Shown in pieces: positions 11,456 through 23,500 of a stretch of 64,000 bases of DNA (its first letter is position 1; the number at the start of each line of letters is the position of its first letter). Position numbers and translations under genes: made by a program. The stretch is from assembly GCA_022560025.1 (NCBI GenBank), contig JAFISE010000056.1:62001-126000 (forward strand). The letters are read 5' to 3'. The notes below the pieces were generated by a model. It ran no database searches and was not told the origin of the DNA. It saw only the letters and a program-made list of their open reading frames with translations. This stretch comes from Stagonosporopsis chrysanthemi. Its lineage: Eukaryota > Ascomycota > Dothideomycetes > Pleosporales > Didymellaceae.

Positions 11456-12190
11456 GACTTGGTGTTCGGGTCAAACGGATCACTGTTCAAAGATTCTACT
11501 ATCTGAGATGGAGCCAGCTCAGATGTATTCAAAGATAATTGAGCACATAAACGATCAATGTTCAGAACTTTGAGTTCTATGGCTATCGCGCTCCACAGAT
11601 TCTACTTGGGATTCACTGCATATTCAGGATGTGAAATATATCGGGCTCCGATGCACATGAGACAATACAGGTAAGAAACATTTTGGACCAAAAGACTGAG
11701 GAAAAGTCGCTACCTACGATGTCCCGCAGACCTATCGCCAGCAGGCTCAAATTTCGAACAGGGCCATATGTATGGCAGTTACTATCTGTAGTAGTTAGAC
11801 TCAGAGGAAAGCTGTTAGAATCATGTGTCCTATGCCAGCCTATTTACAGAATGCCTTTTTGAAGTATAGATCTTGCCGGTCTTTCAGACTGCAAGTCGAT
11901 CTTCAGAACAGGAACATACGGATGTACGAAGCCAAGTTCCACTTCTCAATTCGCATGACGTATTCAACTGCGGACTAAACTAGAGACAAAAACAAGTCAA
12001 TCTGCTTCTCAGATGTCAATACCTACCGTGCGGTGATTTTTCGGCAGTACTTTGTAGCTTTGGGCTAGGACCCGGTGAAAGTTACCTTTTAAGATAACGC
12101 GTGTTAGGTGTCGCCGCAAAGTCCACCTTCCTTCAATTGCCGCACCCACGAACTTGAGAACAGCCTTAAAGACAACCCCAAACAGAACAG
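11456..12190. other. Downstream intergenic DNA up to the repeat block
   Basis: Normal-composition DNA with no frame or repeat that I can support. It ends where composition drops sharply. Confidence 0.5.
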
Positions 12191-12893
12191 AGTGCAGATT
12201 GAATTAGCGATCAGATATTTAGACCTCCTGCTTTGCTGCTAGTCTTTATTCTCTTAGTCTTTTTTAGCCTAGAAGAACAAGAAGTTAGTTATTAGACTCT
12301 GTCTATATAGATACCCTGCATCTACTAGAGCAGCCTAATGCGTATATGTTAACAGTGCGCATTGCATTATCTAAGACTATGTACTATTACTCTTGCTAAC
12401 AGTATCCTAACCTTTTAATAAGCTTTATAATACAGAGAATCTTTAAAGATTATTTGTTAGAACCTGTAGTCTAAGAGTACTGAGAAGAGTAAGGTATTAA
12501 AGCAACAAGTAGTACAATATGTAGAGATTAGGTGCAGGTTTATTTAATAGACAGTAGACTGTTTGCTGCTAAGCAGGAACAAGGCAGCAGACCCTTAGCC
12601 TTTATAGTAGGCCCTGCTGTTTAGCTTTACAGCCTCTATAAACCTAAGGGGCTAACAATATCTCTTTCTTAGATTTAAACAACCTAGGCAGGTATATTCT
12701 AGAGCTTCTAAGGTAGCTGTAGGCTGTTACAGCCTATATTAACACTAGGTAGTTTAAAGAGATTTGTTTAGTAGTAATCTTAGCTATCTAGAAATTCTGT
12801 TAAATTCCTAGATTTTAACCTACCTTTACCTACCTACTTTTACCTTACCTTTACTATAGTAGTCTGTGCTTGCTATATTACTACTATAGAGTA
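12190..12893. repeat. Unassigned RIP-degraded DNA
   Basis: AT-rich DNA to the left of Pogo-1, the target of its insertion. I could not match it to other copies in the window or to a protein family. Confidence 0.4.
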
Positions 12894-13783
12894 ATGTATA
12901 TTATAAGCAAGTAACGTGTATAAGTAAGTAATATACCTTACTAACTTTGCACACTTCTATATATATATATCTTAACTACTTTTTAAGACAATATATATAT
13001 ATTAATAAAGTAGATTAAGTAGTATTTAAAGTATCTTTCTTATATATACAAGAGTTATATTTAGTCTCTCTGTACTTTTTATAGTATATAAGAGCTTAGT
13101 AGCTAATACTTAATTGCTTTCTTTCTTAACACTGCTTACAAGTAATCTGCTAATTAACCTTACTTTAAGCAAGTAGGTCTTCTCTAGCTTTCTTTGTTAA
13201 GACTTTATACTGCTGTATATGCTTTTTTTATACTATTTACGTGCTAACACTGCTTTATTAGCCTTCTTAAGGCTAGCAATTTAATTACGTATTAACTTAG
13301 CTAAGAGTATTATTACTTTAGTACTCTTCTTAAGCTAATTAATTGCTTTAATAATAGAAGTAAGTAATAAGCTCTTATATTAGTGTATATACTTATATAT
13401 TAAAGATAATTAATCTTTAAGTTTGTATATATTGCTTAGTATACGCGCTTTCTAGAGTGCCTCTAGTAGAGTAGCTAAAGTAGGCATATACAGCTGCATG
13501 TTAAGCTTTAATAAAATAGTATCTAGCTAAAGAAGTATAAGGCTTGCGCCTTAAAAGGCTAAGTATATACTAGCTAAAGTAAATAATTAAATCTATACTG
13601 CCTTAAAAGCTAGTGAAAGCTTAAGCTTAGTAATATAATTGTTATAGAAGTAGATAAAGCTTGTAACTTTATAGCTATATATATGCTTTAATAGCAAGAA
13701 GTAGCTAATAGTAAGTAGCTATAGAAGGTAATATAAGTAAAGTAGTATATAAAGTGTATAGATATTATTCTCTTTATAGAGCT
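12894..13783 (-). mobile_element. Pogo-1, fragment 1 (Fot1/pogo-type), split by Gypsy-1
   Basis: A degraded copy colinear, without visible indels, with Pogo-B 18,531 to about 19,421. It starts with a 65-bp degraded TIR (12,894-12,958) preceded by a TA. It stops at the Gypsy-1 LTR, where GAGCT (13,779-13,783) is duplicated. The transposase would be on the minus strand; this part holds its C-terminus. Confidence 0.88.
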
Positions 13784-14061
13784 TGTAAGAACAAGCCTAG
13801 TTCTTTAAGCCTACCTTACACTACCTAATAACTACCTGACTTAGATCTGTCTTCTAACTGCTCTTTAGTATAGTCTTCCCTAAGCTTCTAGGTATAAGAG
13901 GAAAAGCCTCTACAGAGTTTAGATAGATAGTTTTAAAGTATCTTTTTGTACAAGACCTATAGGAATAGAGATCTTGTCTTGTAGTTTATCCTAGTGCTCT
14001 TATATACCTTATAGCAGATACCTATACAATTTAAACCCTTCTAGCATTCTGTATTATTATA
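13784..14061 (+). repeat. 5' LTR of Gypsy-1
   Basis: 278 bp starting TGTAAGAACAAGCC. The TGTTGTTACA end is mutated to TATTATTATA. It matches the 3' LTR except at transition-type sites. Confidence 0.9.
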
Positions 14062-17000
14062 TTATACTTTAAAACTTGTCCTAGCTAGTAATAGCTTTAT
14101 AATAATATTGCTACAGTTTATTTAGTTATTTGCACAAGCGCAGCTAAAGTATTATGCCTAAACTAAACAAGTCTTTAAATTGTTTATATAACAGTTAGGA
14201 TACTAAAGATCTTCTAATAACTAAAGCCTATAGGTTTAGAACTTCTTACAACTTACTACTCTAAGATTAACTTTAGAAAAGCTATATTAGATTGCGCTAA
14301 GATAGACACTTAGAGACTATTAATAACCTACTTAACTTAGATACAACCTTAATATTAGGCACTACTACAGGACCTACTACTTAGTCCTAGAACTAATTAG
14401 GGGCTAGACGGCTCTAGGGCCTTATATTAGCACAACTGTCCCCTGCTAATAATAGATCTAATTTAGAGCTATCTTACTACAATCCCTTAGAAGAAATAGC
14501 CTAACTACAGCAAGAACTTGCTTAGTTACGTGCTAGTCTTGCTCTAGCAGATTACCTCCTACCTATAATAGAAACACTACTAATAGGTGTACTATATTAA
14601 TCTACTATAAGGCAGCTATTAGAAGCTAGCTTAGTACTTATAGTACGCAAGAAGCTCTTTAAAAAGACCTCTAATATTAAGGTTCTTACAAATAGAAGTA
14701 ACTCTACCTTTTAGTAATAGTGTGCTTTTATTTAAGACTAACTTAATATTAATACAGACTACTATTAGAGTGTACGTGCTTATATAGCTCTTATCTAGAG
14801 TTATACCTCTAGATTAGCTAAAGAATACTTAGAACCTTAGTATCTCTCTAACAATAAGATAGATTTTTTTTACACTGCAGAAGAGATAATTATGCTCCTT
14901 AAGACATACTTTGTTACTAGGAACAAGCAAGCAGAAAGCTAAGCAGCCTTTAATTAACTCTAAATAGAGAAATTAGAAGCTTTCCCTGCTTTTAAGAGCT
15001 GCTTCCTTAGTGCAGCTATTAAAAGAAAAGTACTGTAATCAGAATAGTTTTACTATATATAGACTAAGATCTCTCTAAGCATTTAAGTACCTAATCTAGG
15101 CTTTAAGCAGCAATAGCATAATTTCTTCTCTTAAATAGTAGAACACCTAACTGCCTATAATATAGAAAGAAAGAACAACTCTACTATGCTAACCTATGCT
15201 GTTTTGCAACTCCTAAGATTAATAAGAACCTACTAGTTAAATGCAAAACAGAGCTCTGTTATAACAGGTTAATAAGATTACTCTTCTCTTAGCTAATTTA
15301 CTTACTTTGCCTAGAGTACCTCTGCACCCTGTAAACTCTCTAACACACCTATACCTAAAAAAAATATAACTCTAGGAGCTTGCTACAACTATAAGAAGCT
15401 AGGACACTTTACTAAGGATTGTATAGTATTCTGCGTGCGCAAAATTAAGGTAGAGCAGGAAAATTTTGTTGCTGCTAAAGAAGACTTTAACAAGACTAAT
15501 ACAATCTCTATAGGAAACAGTCCTGCCTAGAAAGATTACTCTACTTAGGCCTAAACTAATATAATCTATCTAATCTCTTACTATCTTATTTGTTTAGCAG
15601 ACCTTATTTCTTTACTTCTACTATTCTTTGCAACTAAGGGCTTAGTGTTTAACTCTACTTCTTTGTTAACACTAGCGCCTAAGGATTTTTGTTTTTAAAC
15701 TCTAATATTATACATTCTATCTCTACTTTACTTTATAAACCTATCTAAAAACTACCTTTCTTAGTTTAGGTTAAAGAGTTCTAGGATTAAATTACCTCTC
15801 TAGTAACCTAGTACATACAGTTACACCTTATAGTTAACAGCTAAAAGGTATACAACTACCTTTTTATTATTGTAGATCTTAGATTACAAGATTGCATTAT
15901 TAGAATTAAATAGCTTAAGTGCTTTAAGCTGCAACTTAATACAGATAAGTCTTAGTTAATATAGCCTGCTAAATACTCTTAATTATATAATTCTGCGCTG
16001 CTCTTATTAATAACTTTGCAACAACCTCTTAGAGAAGGCAAAGCCTAACAGGACATAGAGCAATAGAATACTCTATAAGAATAGAAAGAGTATTAGCAAT
16101 AACACAACCTTAGTACTACTGTTTAATATATAAAAGGCATATTAAAGTTGCCTAAGTTTTGTTTACAACTCTTAGTACTACCTAACAAGGCAGTAAACAC
16201 CCCTGTAACTAGTCTAACTAAGATTGCTACTATTACTGTGCTCTTAGCTAACACTTTCTACTTCTTAATAAAGAAACTACAAAACAAGTTCTTTATAACT
16301 AATCTATACAAGATTAATTGTATTATAGAAGAGAAGCGCAACTAAGACAACTTTAACAACGCCTAACTAATTTAAGAACACTTACTAGCCTAATACTCTT
16401 AGTATACTAATGTGTTTAGTAAGGTAGAAGCTAAAAGCCTTCTAAAACACTGCCTTTACAACTACAAGATTGTTCTAAAAGAACCTTTGCCTAACCACTA
16501 TTCTTTCTTATATAAACAGAACTTTAAAGAACTTAAAGCAACTAAGAAGTTTGTACAGAATTAACTCTAATATAGTTAGATTAAATACAGCTAAAGCCTA
16601 TTTATATTAACTATACTGTGTGTACAAAAACTGAATAGAAGCCTATATATCTATATAGACTATTGCAAATTAAATAATTTAACTTGCAAAGACTCCTATC
16701 TAATACTCTGTATAGACAAGCTGCTTACCTAACTATCTAAGGCAAAGATATTTACTAAGTTTAATATTTAATTAGCTTTTAACTAAATCTGTATAGATTC
16801 TGCCTCTAAAGAGTACACTATGTTCTAGACATATTACAGCATATACAGGTGCAAGGTCTTACTATTTAGTTTATGCAATAGCTCTGCTATATACTAACAC
16901 TATATAAACAATGTTCTAATTAACTACTTAGATAACTTCTATATTACTTACTTAGATAATATCTTTATTTACTCTAAAGACGCTTAGACTTAGTAGATAT

Positions 17001-18530
17001 ATGTTAAAAAGGTTCTAGAACGTCTTTGCTCTGCAGGCCTGCAGATTAATATCAAGAAAAGTAAATTCTATATAACTTGTACTTAGTACCTTAGGTATAT
17101 ACTTATAAACAAAGGTATTAAGGTTAATTCTAAGAAGGTACAGGTTTTAATAGATTAGAAGTTACTAACAACTGTTACAGGTGTAAAATTGTTCCTAGGC
17201 TTTACTAGTTTCTATTAACAATTTGTGCCTAAGTTCTCTTAGGTAGCAAAACCTTTAATTGCATTGCAGAGTCTGTTAAATGCCTTTAAATAGACTCTAG
17301 ACTGCTAGGCTAGCTTTAAGAAGCTTAAACAGAGCCTATTAGCTATCCTAACTCTGTGCTACTTTAACTTAGACCTTAAAACAAAGCTTAAAACTAATAT
17401 ATTAGATAGAGTAGTAGCTAGCGTTATATCTTAGAAACACGCAGACAACTGCTAGTACCCTACAGCGTTTTACAGCTGTTCCCTATTACGTTTAGAGCTT
17501 AACTAAGAGATCTATAACAAAGAGCTCTTTGCTATCTTCTAGGCCTTTAACAAGTAGAGAGCTAAGCTAATATCTACGTTAAATTAGATCTGTATCTACT
17601 CTAACTACTGTTTTCTAGAATATTTTATAACTACTAAAGTCTTAAATGCCTAACAAGCTAGGTAGGTAGAGGCACTTGCTCTGTTTAACTTCTAAATTAA
17701 GTACACTCTAGAGAAGAACAACAAGAGAGCTAATATCCTTAGTTAAAGAGAGCAAGACCTAGCTAACCTTAAGACAGCTTAGAAAGATAATTATTCCTAA
17801 GTAATTTTAGGTCCCTAACAACTCTATAACTGTATTAACTCTAATCTTGCCTAAGTCTATCTTTTACATTCCTTAGTACACGCTATCTGCACCTTGCAGC
17901 TAGAAATATAGTTAGACTTTTTAGAACTAATTAAAGCTGTGCTGCAACACAATTGCTAGGCCTTTAAAAAAGAGCAAAAATCTCTAGCCTCTAGTTATTA
18001 GATCTATAATAGTCTGCTTCTATATTAAGATTAGTTGTATATAGCCTTAGACTCTTTGTTATGCACGCGCCTTATCTAGGAAGCTTATAACTAAGTATCT
18101 ACTGCTTACCTAAGTGTAAAGAAAACCTACTAGCTACTGTCTTAACAGTATTACTAGCAAGGTATAAAGGCAAGCTGTAAACAATATATACAAAACTATA
18201 TCTCTTATTACTATAGTTATCTAAAACAGACTTAACTCTATAGGTACCTACACCTGTTGCCTATCTTAGATTAACCTATATAGTACTTATATATAGATTT
18301 TAAAGATTTTCTAAAAGACAAAGCTAGATATAATTAAATACTTGTTATTATTAACTGTTTAACAAAGTAAGCAATTACTATTCTGTACTACAAGACAACA
18401 ACTATACAAGAAATAGCTTCTTTGTTTATCTAATAAGTCTATTGTTTTAGTTATACTCTTAAGTTAATAGTTTCTAATTATAGACCCTAGTTTATATCTT
18501 GTTTCTAGTCTAAGTTCTGTTAGATTATTA

Positions 18531-18595
18531 ACGTATGTTATAAGCGAGTGACGCGTACAAGCGAGCGACGCACCCCACCAACTTTGTGCACCTCT
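18531..18595 (+). repeat. Left TIR of Pogo-B
   Basis: 65 bp, the inverted match of 20,318-20,382. Inside it a 15-bp unit occurs twice in direct order (ATAAGCGAGTGACGC then ACAAGCGAGCGACGC), a likely transposase binding site. Confidence 0.9.
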
Positions 18596-18651
18596 ACACG
18601 CGTATATCTCAACCACCTTATAAGACAATATATAGATACTAATAGAGTAGA

Positions 18652-20301
18652 TTAAGCAGTATCTAAAGTATCTTTCTTACACGTACGAGAGTTATGTCTA
18701 GTCTCTCTGCACTTCTTACAGCGCGCAAGAGCCTGGCGGCTCACGCCTGATCGCTCTCCTCCTTGACGCTGCTCACGAGCAATCTGCTGATTAGCCTCAC
18801 CTTGAACAAGTAGATCCTCTCCAGCTCCCTTTGTTAAGACCCCACGCTGCTGTATACGCTTTTTTTTACGCTGTTTACGCGCTGACGCTGCCTTATTAGC
18901 CTTCTCAAGGCTAGCAATTCGATCACGCATCAACTCAGCTGAGAGCATCATCACCTCAGCGCTCTTCTTGAGCTGATCAATTGCTTCAATGATAGAAGCA
19001 GGCGATGAGCTCTTATGTCAGCGCACGCGCTCACGTATTAGGGTTGATTGAGCCTCAAGTTCGCGTATGTTGCTTGGCGTACGCGCCTCCCAGAGCGCCT
19101 CTGGTAGGGCAGCTAGAGTAGGCGTACGCAGCTGCACGTCAAGCTTTGATAGAACAGTATCTGGCTAGAGAGGTACAAGGCCTGCGCCTCGAAAGGCTGA
19201 GCAGATATTAGCTGAGGTGAACGATCGATCGTACGCTGCCTTAAAGGCTGGCAGGAACTCAAGCTTGGTGATATGATTGATGTGGTGGCGGATGAGGCTC
19301 TCAACCTCACGGCTATACGCGCGCTTCAACGGCGAGAAGCAGCCAACGTCAAGCGGCTGTAGCAGGTAGGATGAGTGAGGCGGCATGCAGAGCGTGTAGA
19401 TATTGTTCTCCTTACAGAGCTCTTGAAACTCAAGAGAGTAGTGGCTCTCGTGGCCGTCAAGGACGAGCAGGCGACGCGCACTAAAGATGCGAGTCTTTGT
19501 ATAAGCATTAAAGTGCTTTAGCCACTCTACTCCTAGCTCGTTGTTTGTCCAGCCATTGTCGCTAACTGCGATCACCCAGTCGCGTGGTATCTCTGCTTCC
19601 TCGTACCAAGCAGATAGATGATACTGGCCAGCGAAGATGATGAACGGCAGGACTGACCAGCCAGCAGCGTTGATAGCAGCGATCGCCGTCACCCATTCAC
19701 GGTCGCCAGGCTGGATGCTCTTTGGCCTGCCTCTCCTCTCTGATCCTGTTACAACAAGCTGAGTCGTGATCTTGCCCATCATAAAGCCAGCCTCGTCAAA
19801 GTTATAGACGTCATCATTGCAGATGCTGTACTTGGCCTTTGTCTCCTCTATAAGCTCAAACCAGCTCTTAATCAGGACTGGATCCTCGCATAGAGCTCGC
19901 TGCCTATCGTACGCTCGATTGAAGCGTGTCTTAAGACTGTCTGTACGCTTGACAAAGTTGCGCGGCCAGTGGACGCCAACCTGACCAGCGCCGCGCGCAG
20001 CAAGTAGATTATCAGCCATATCACGTACAGCTTCGTACGTAGGCGCAAATCCACGAGAATCTAAGTCGAGTATATGTCTGACAATCACCTCCTCCTCTAC
20101 CTTAGTGAGCTTCCTTGAGTTGGGTTGGCAATCGCGTCAGGCAGGTATCCCAGCGCGTCGGCGGCGGAGCGTCGCTTCAGCTACGTTGTACATCGCTGCA
20201 GCAGGACGATTGCCCTGGATTTGTTGAGCATTGATAGATGAGATAGCAAGCTGTACATCTGCTTCATTTGAGAGTAATTGAGTAACGTTGCGTGGAGCCA
20301 T
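18652..20301 (-). pseudogene. Pogo-B transposase (DDE_1 type) with three stops
   Basis: An ATG at 20,301 opens a 550-codon frame interrupted only by TGA (20,137-20,139), TAG (19,165-19,167) and TGA (19,018-19,020). These read naturally as CGA, CAG and CGA before C-to-T change. Domains in order are an N-terminal helix-turn-helix region, the catalytic core with acidic residues in NFDEAGF, VLDGHESH and QPLDVG (the D, D, D triad of Fot1/pogo enzymes), a coiled region, and a C-terminal zinc knuckle (CKKC-x4-HN-x2-TC). Length fits Fot1-type transposases of about 540-550 residues. It would cut and paste the element at TA sites. With three stops it is inactive as it stands. Confidence 0.93.
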
Positions 20302-20317
20302 TATAAATTCAGATAGG

Positions 20318-20382
20318 AGAGGTGCGCAAAGTTGGTGGGGTGCGTCGCTCGCTTGTACGCGTCACTCGCTTATAACATACGT
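20318..20382 (-). repeat. Right TIR of Pogo-B
   Basis: Inverted copy of 18,531-18,595. It lies 16 bp before the transposase start codon, so it probably includes the promoter. Confidence 0.88.
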
Positions 20383-21379
20383 TAGTGTTAAAGTTAAGCT
20401 TTCTACTGCCTACTATAAGAAAACTAACAGCTAAACAGAGATTATAAACAAGTATATTAACTAGTAGCTACAACTGTTTGTAACATACTATTAAGATAAC
20501 TAGTCTAAATTGCTGCTGCTTATTAACTGTGCATAGCTTACTTTACCTTATTCTAGTATTAGAATAACTCTCTATTAAGTATTGTTTAGAAGTAAACCTA
20601 GACAGAGCTAGTAGTAGAGCAGATTTAACACAGATACAACTTCTTATAATAACCTAAACTACTAAGATATACTTGCTTTAGCAACCTGTATGCACTAAGC
20701 ATAGAAAGTAGCTAAAGAGAATATAGAAAAGGCGCAGCTACAAATAAGAGCTACTAAGGACAAGCACTATAGTCTAGTTAACTAGGCAGTAAGTAATAAG
20801 GTATACTTGTTAACTAGAAACTTAGCTGTTAAGCATCCTAGCTAAAAGCTATCTAACTTATAAGAAGGTCTATTTAAAGTTCTTAAGCAAGTTAGTTATT
20901 TATAGTGTTTAAAACTTCTTTCTAGCTTGTAAATTTACAACGTCTTTGCTCTAGATATACTCTGTAAAGACCTAGCAGACTCTCTGCCTAGACAGAAAGC
21001 TCTAAAACCCTTAGGTATTCTAATTTAAGAAGTTAAGGAATAGGAAGTATAAGAGATACTTACAAGTAAGCTAGTCTAACAATGCTTAAAGTACTGTGTA
21101 AGTTAGCTAGGACACAACCTTAACTCTACTTAGTACCTAGCAGAAAACTTTAGAAATACTCTCTACAAGCTAAGAGCGTTTTATAATAAGTATTTATAAT
21201 TACTAAGTCTCTTAAAGTAGTTACTAAATTAGATTAAATCTTAGGAAAAAAACAGCTAGTAACAGTTTAAGTAAGTACATTATAAATTTAAAAGACAAAG
21301 AAGACCTAGACTACTCTAAACCCTTACTAACCTAGCTAAGTAATAAAGGAAAATATCTACCCTACTATATATATAGTAA

Positions 21380-21850
21380 TTAAGCTAGAGCCTTACTAAT
21401 GTTACTTATCTTCTTCTTAGCGTCTACTAAGAGAGCATCTAAATTAGCTAATATCTTTTTAGGTACTAACTTTCTTAGGCCTTTGCCCTTAGTACTCTGC
21501 TGTAGAGCTTTAACTACTAGAGCCTACAGAGATACTACTACCTGCTTTAGCTCTACTACCTTATTGTGTAAAGACCTTACCTATACAGTAAGTACCTTTA
21601 TTGCTTCTATTAAGGCCTAATTAGTAACAGGCTAGACATAGTACTAATAGAGTAACATATTAGCAGCTAACACCTCTTTAAGCTGTACAGTTGCTACCTG
21701 TACTATACTTGCTAAAGTATAGGCTAACTAACAGAGGTTATCCTAAGTAGTCTTATAAACAGCCTGCACAGCTATTGCTTCTAGCTTTCTTAACTCTCTA
21801 CTTTCTTCTGCTATAGCCTCTTCTTACACAACAAGGTTGCCTTAAAAAGC
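21380..21850 (-). pseudogene. Candidate antisense gene in the Gypsy-1 3' region
   Basis: On the strand opposite to pol, about 147 codons ending at a TAA (21,380-21,382) contain seven internal stops, all TAG and none TGA or TAA. In DNA this AT-rich an untranslated frame should contain many TAA. TAG is what RIP makes from CAG or TGG. The residues are rich in Leu, Val, Lys and Glu with a heptad-like rhythm (for example SLHNKVVELKQVV) and end KISNISKALA. The same frame is visible on the opposite strand in Gypsy-2 (30,300-30,768, +) and, truncated, in Gypsy-3. Function is unknown. Confidence 0.5.
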
Positions 21851-22593
21851 ATTATACTTAGGTCTAATATAAATTAGCACCTATTTAAAAGTTAGCCTAA
21901 AGACTAATAAGAAGAGAGTAATAGTAATTAAACTAGACAATACTTTTTATTTTAAAGTGTGCAATAAGTATACTTTAATAATAATGCTTTATTAAAGGTA
22001 TACACTACTATATTCCTCTGCGCAAAGGCCTAAATTAAATAAAGGCAGATAACCTAATAGGCTACTGTAAGAGCGCTAAGAGAAACAGGTATTAGCATAG
22101 TAACTAAAAAACAAGCTTAGTAATAGTTAGCAGCAATTAGATAAAGTTGTTTAAGGTACTTGCAGCAAGAATTAGTGTCTGTTAGAGAATAGAAATAAGC
22201 AGAGCACGTGTTATTTACTTAAGAAGCACGCTGTAAGCAATTTAATCTAATTAGAAAGTAGATTAAACGCGTTTCTATAGTTACTACAACTTTAGTAAAA
22301 GCTACTCTGTTAGCACAGGCTCTTATAACAGCTATAAGCTTAGTAACAATCTAATTTACTTAGTTATTGTTACTAGAGAGCTTACCTAGAACAGATAAGT
22401 GTAGAGTAGCTAACATAGGTTGTGCAGCAAAACCTAAATAAAGGTTAACAACAGTAAAAAAAGACTAGAGTCTTAAGACAGATAAAAGTTAGATATATTT
22501 TACACTTTCTTAAAGTTTAAACCTTTATAGTATAAGAATTTTCTTTACAATTTTGCAGAATTAAAGACAATCTGCCTATAAGAAAGAGAGTAA

Positions 22594-22871
22594 TATAAGA
22601 ACAAGCCTAGTTCTTTAAGCCTACTTTATACTACCTAACAACTACCTAACTTAGATCTGTCTTCTAACTGCTCTTTAGTATAGTCTTCTCTAAGCTCTTA
22701 GGTATAAGAAGAGAAGCCTCTACAGAGTTTAAATAGATAGTTTTAAAGTATCTTTTTGTACAAGACCTATAAGAATAGAGATCTTGTTCTGTAGTTTATT
22801 CTAGTGCTCCTATACACCTTATAGCAGATACCTATATAATTTAGAACTCTCTAGTATCCTGTGTTGTTACA
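22594..22871 (+). repeat. 3' LTR of Gypsy-1
   Basis: 278 bp ending TGTTGTTACA, followed directly by the duplicated target GAGCT and the continuation of Pogo-1. Confidence 0.92.
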
Positions 22872-23222
22872 GAGCTCTTAAAACTTAAAAAAGTAGTAGC
22901 TCTTATAGCTATTAAAGATAAGTAAGTAATATATACTAAAGATATAAGTTTTTATATAAGTATTAAAGTACTTTAGCTACTTTACTTCTAGCTTGTTATT
23001 TGTCTAGCTATTATTACTAACTATAATTATCTAGTTATGTAAGATCTCTGCTTTCTTATACTAAGTAAATAGATAGTACTAGCTAGCAAAGATAATAAAT
23101 AGCACAACTAACTAGCTAGTAGTATTAATAGTAGTAATTACTGTTACCTATTTATAGTTACTAGGCTAAATACTCTTTAGCCTGCTTTTTTTCTCTAATC
23201 TTGTTATAATAAGCTAAGTTAT
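22872..23222 (-). mobile_element. Pogo-1, fragment 2
   Basis: 351 bp that continue Pogo-1 exactly where fragment 1 stops: they match Pogo-B 19,417-19,767, the transposase core, without gaps. The last five bases, GTTAT, are the left target duplication of Gypsy-2. Confidence 0.9.
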
Positions 23223-23500
23223 TGTAACAACGCAGGATGTTAGAAAGGTCTAAATTGCATAGGTATCTGCTATAAGGTGTATAAGAGCACTAAGATAAAC
23301 TATAGAACTAGATCTCTATTCCTATAGGTCTTGTATAAAAAGATACTTTAAAACTATCTATTTAAACTCTGTAGAGGCTTCTATTCTTATACCTAAAAGC
23401 TTAGAGAAAACTATAATAAGAAGTAGTTAGAAGATAAATCTAAGTTAAGTAGTTGTTAGGTAATATAAAGTAGGCTTAAAGAACTAGGCTTGTTCTTATA
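23223..23500 (-). repeat. 3' LTR of Gypsy-2
   Basis: 278 bp, reverse complement of the Gypsy-1 LTR, beginning TGTAACAACGCAGG on the plus strand. Confidence 0.9.

Larger units (their letters stand above)
18531..20382 (-). mobile_element. Pogo-B, Fot1/pogo-type DNA transposon, youngest copy
   Basis: 1,852 bp with 65-bp inverted repeats that differ at one site (a C/T change), flanked by TA (18,529-18,530 and 20,383-20,384). It is inserted in the integrase region of Gypsy-1. The same site without insertion is present in Gypsy-4 at 46,637-46,638. Base composition is near normal while the host gypsy copy is strongly AT-rich, so insertion came after most RIP of Gypsy-1. Confidence 0.94.
13784..22871 (+). 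mobile_element. Gypsy-1, Ty3/gypsy LTR retrotransposon
   Basis: Bounded by two 278-bp LTRs and flanked by the 5-bp target duplication GAGCT (13,779-13,783 and 22,872-22,876). Without the 1,852-bp Pogo-B and its TA it is about 7.23 kb. Degraded frames on the plus strand give, in order: a Gag zinc knuckle (15,381-15,422; CYNYKKLGHFTKDC, second Cys now Tyr), reverse transcriptase with YLDN for YLDD at 16,949-16,960 followed by IFIYSK, RNase H (about 17,390-17,650, with a DRVVAS strand and a NKELFAI helix), then integrase, which is cut by Pogo-B and resumes at about 20,385. The order RT-RH-IN is that of Ty3/gypsy. All frames are full of TAG/TAA stops, so the element cannot code. Confidence 0.92.

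Noticed and set aside
16148..16345. 65-codon frame in Gypsy-1
   Set aside because: Chance opening within degraded pol DNA, as are 24,616-24,816 and 26,966-27,148 within the hAT element.
21399..21620. Uninterrupted sense-strand frame in Gypsy-1 (and 47,674-47,874 in Gypsy-4)
   Set aside because: The opposite strand has RIP-type TAG stops only and more protein-like content, so the sense frame is probably its shadow.
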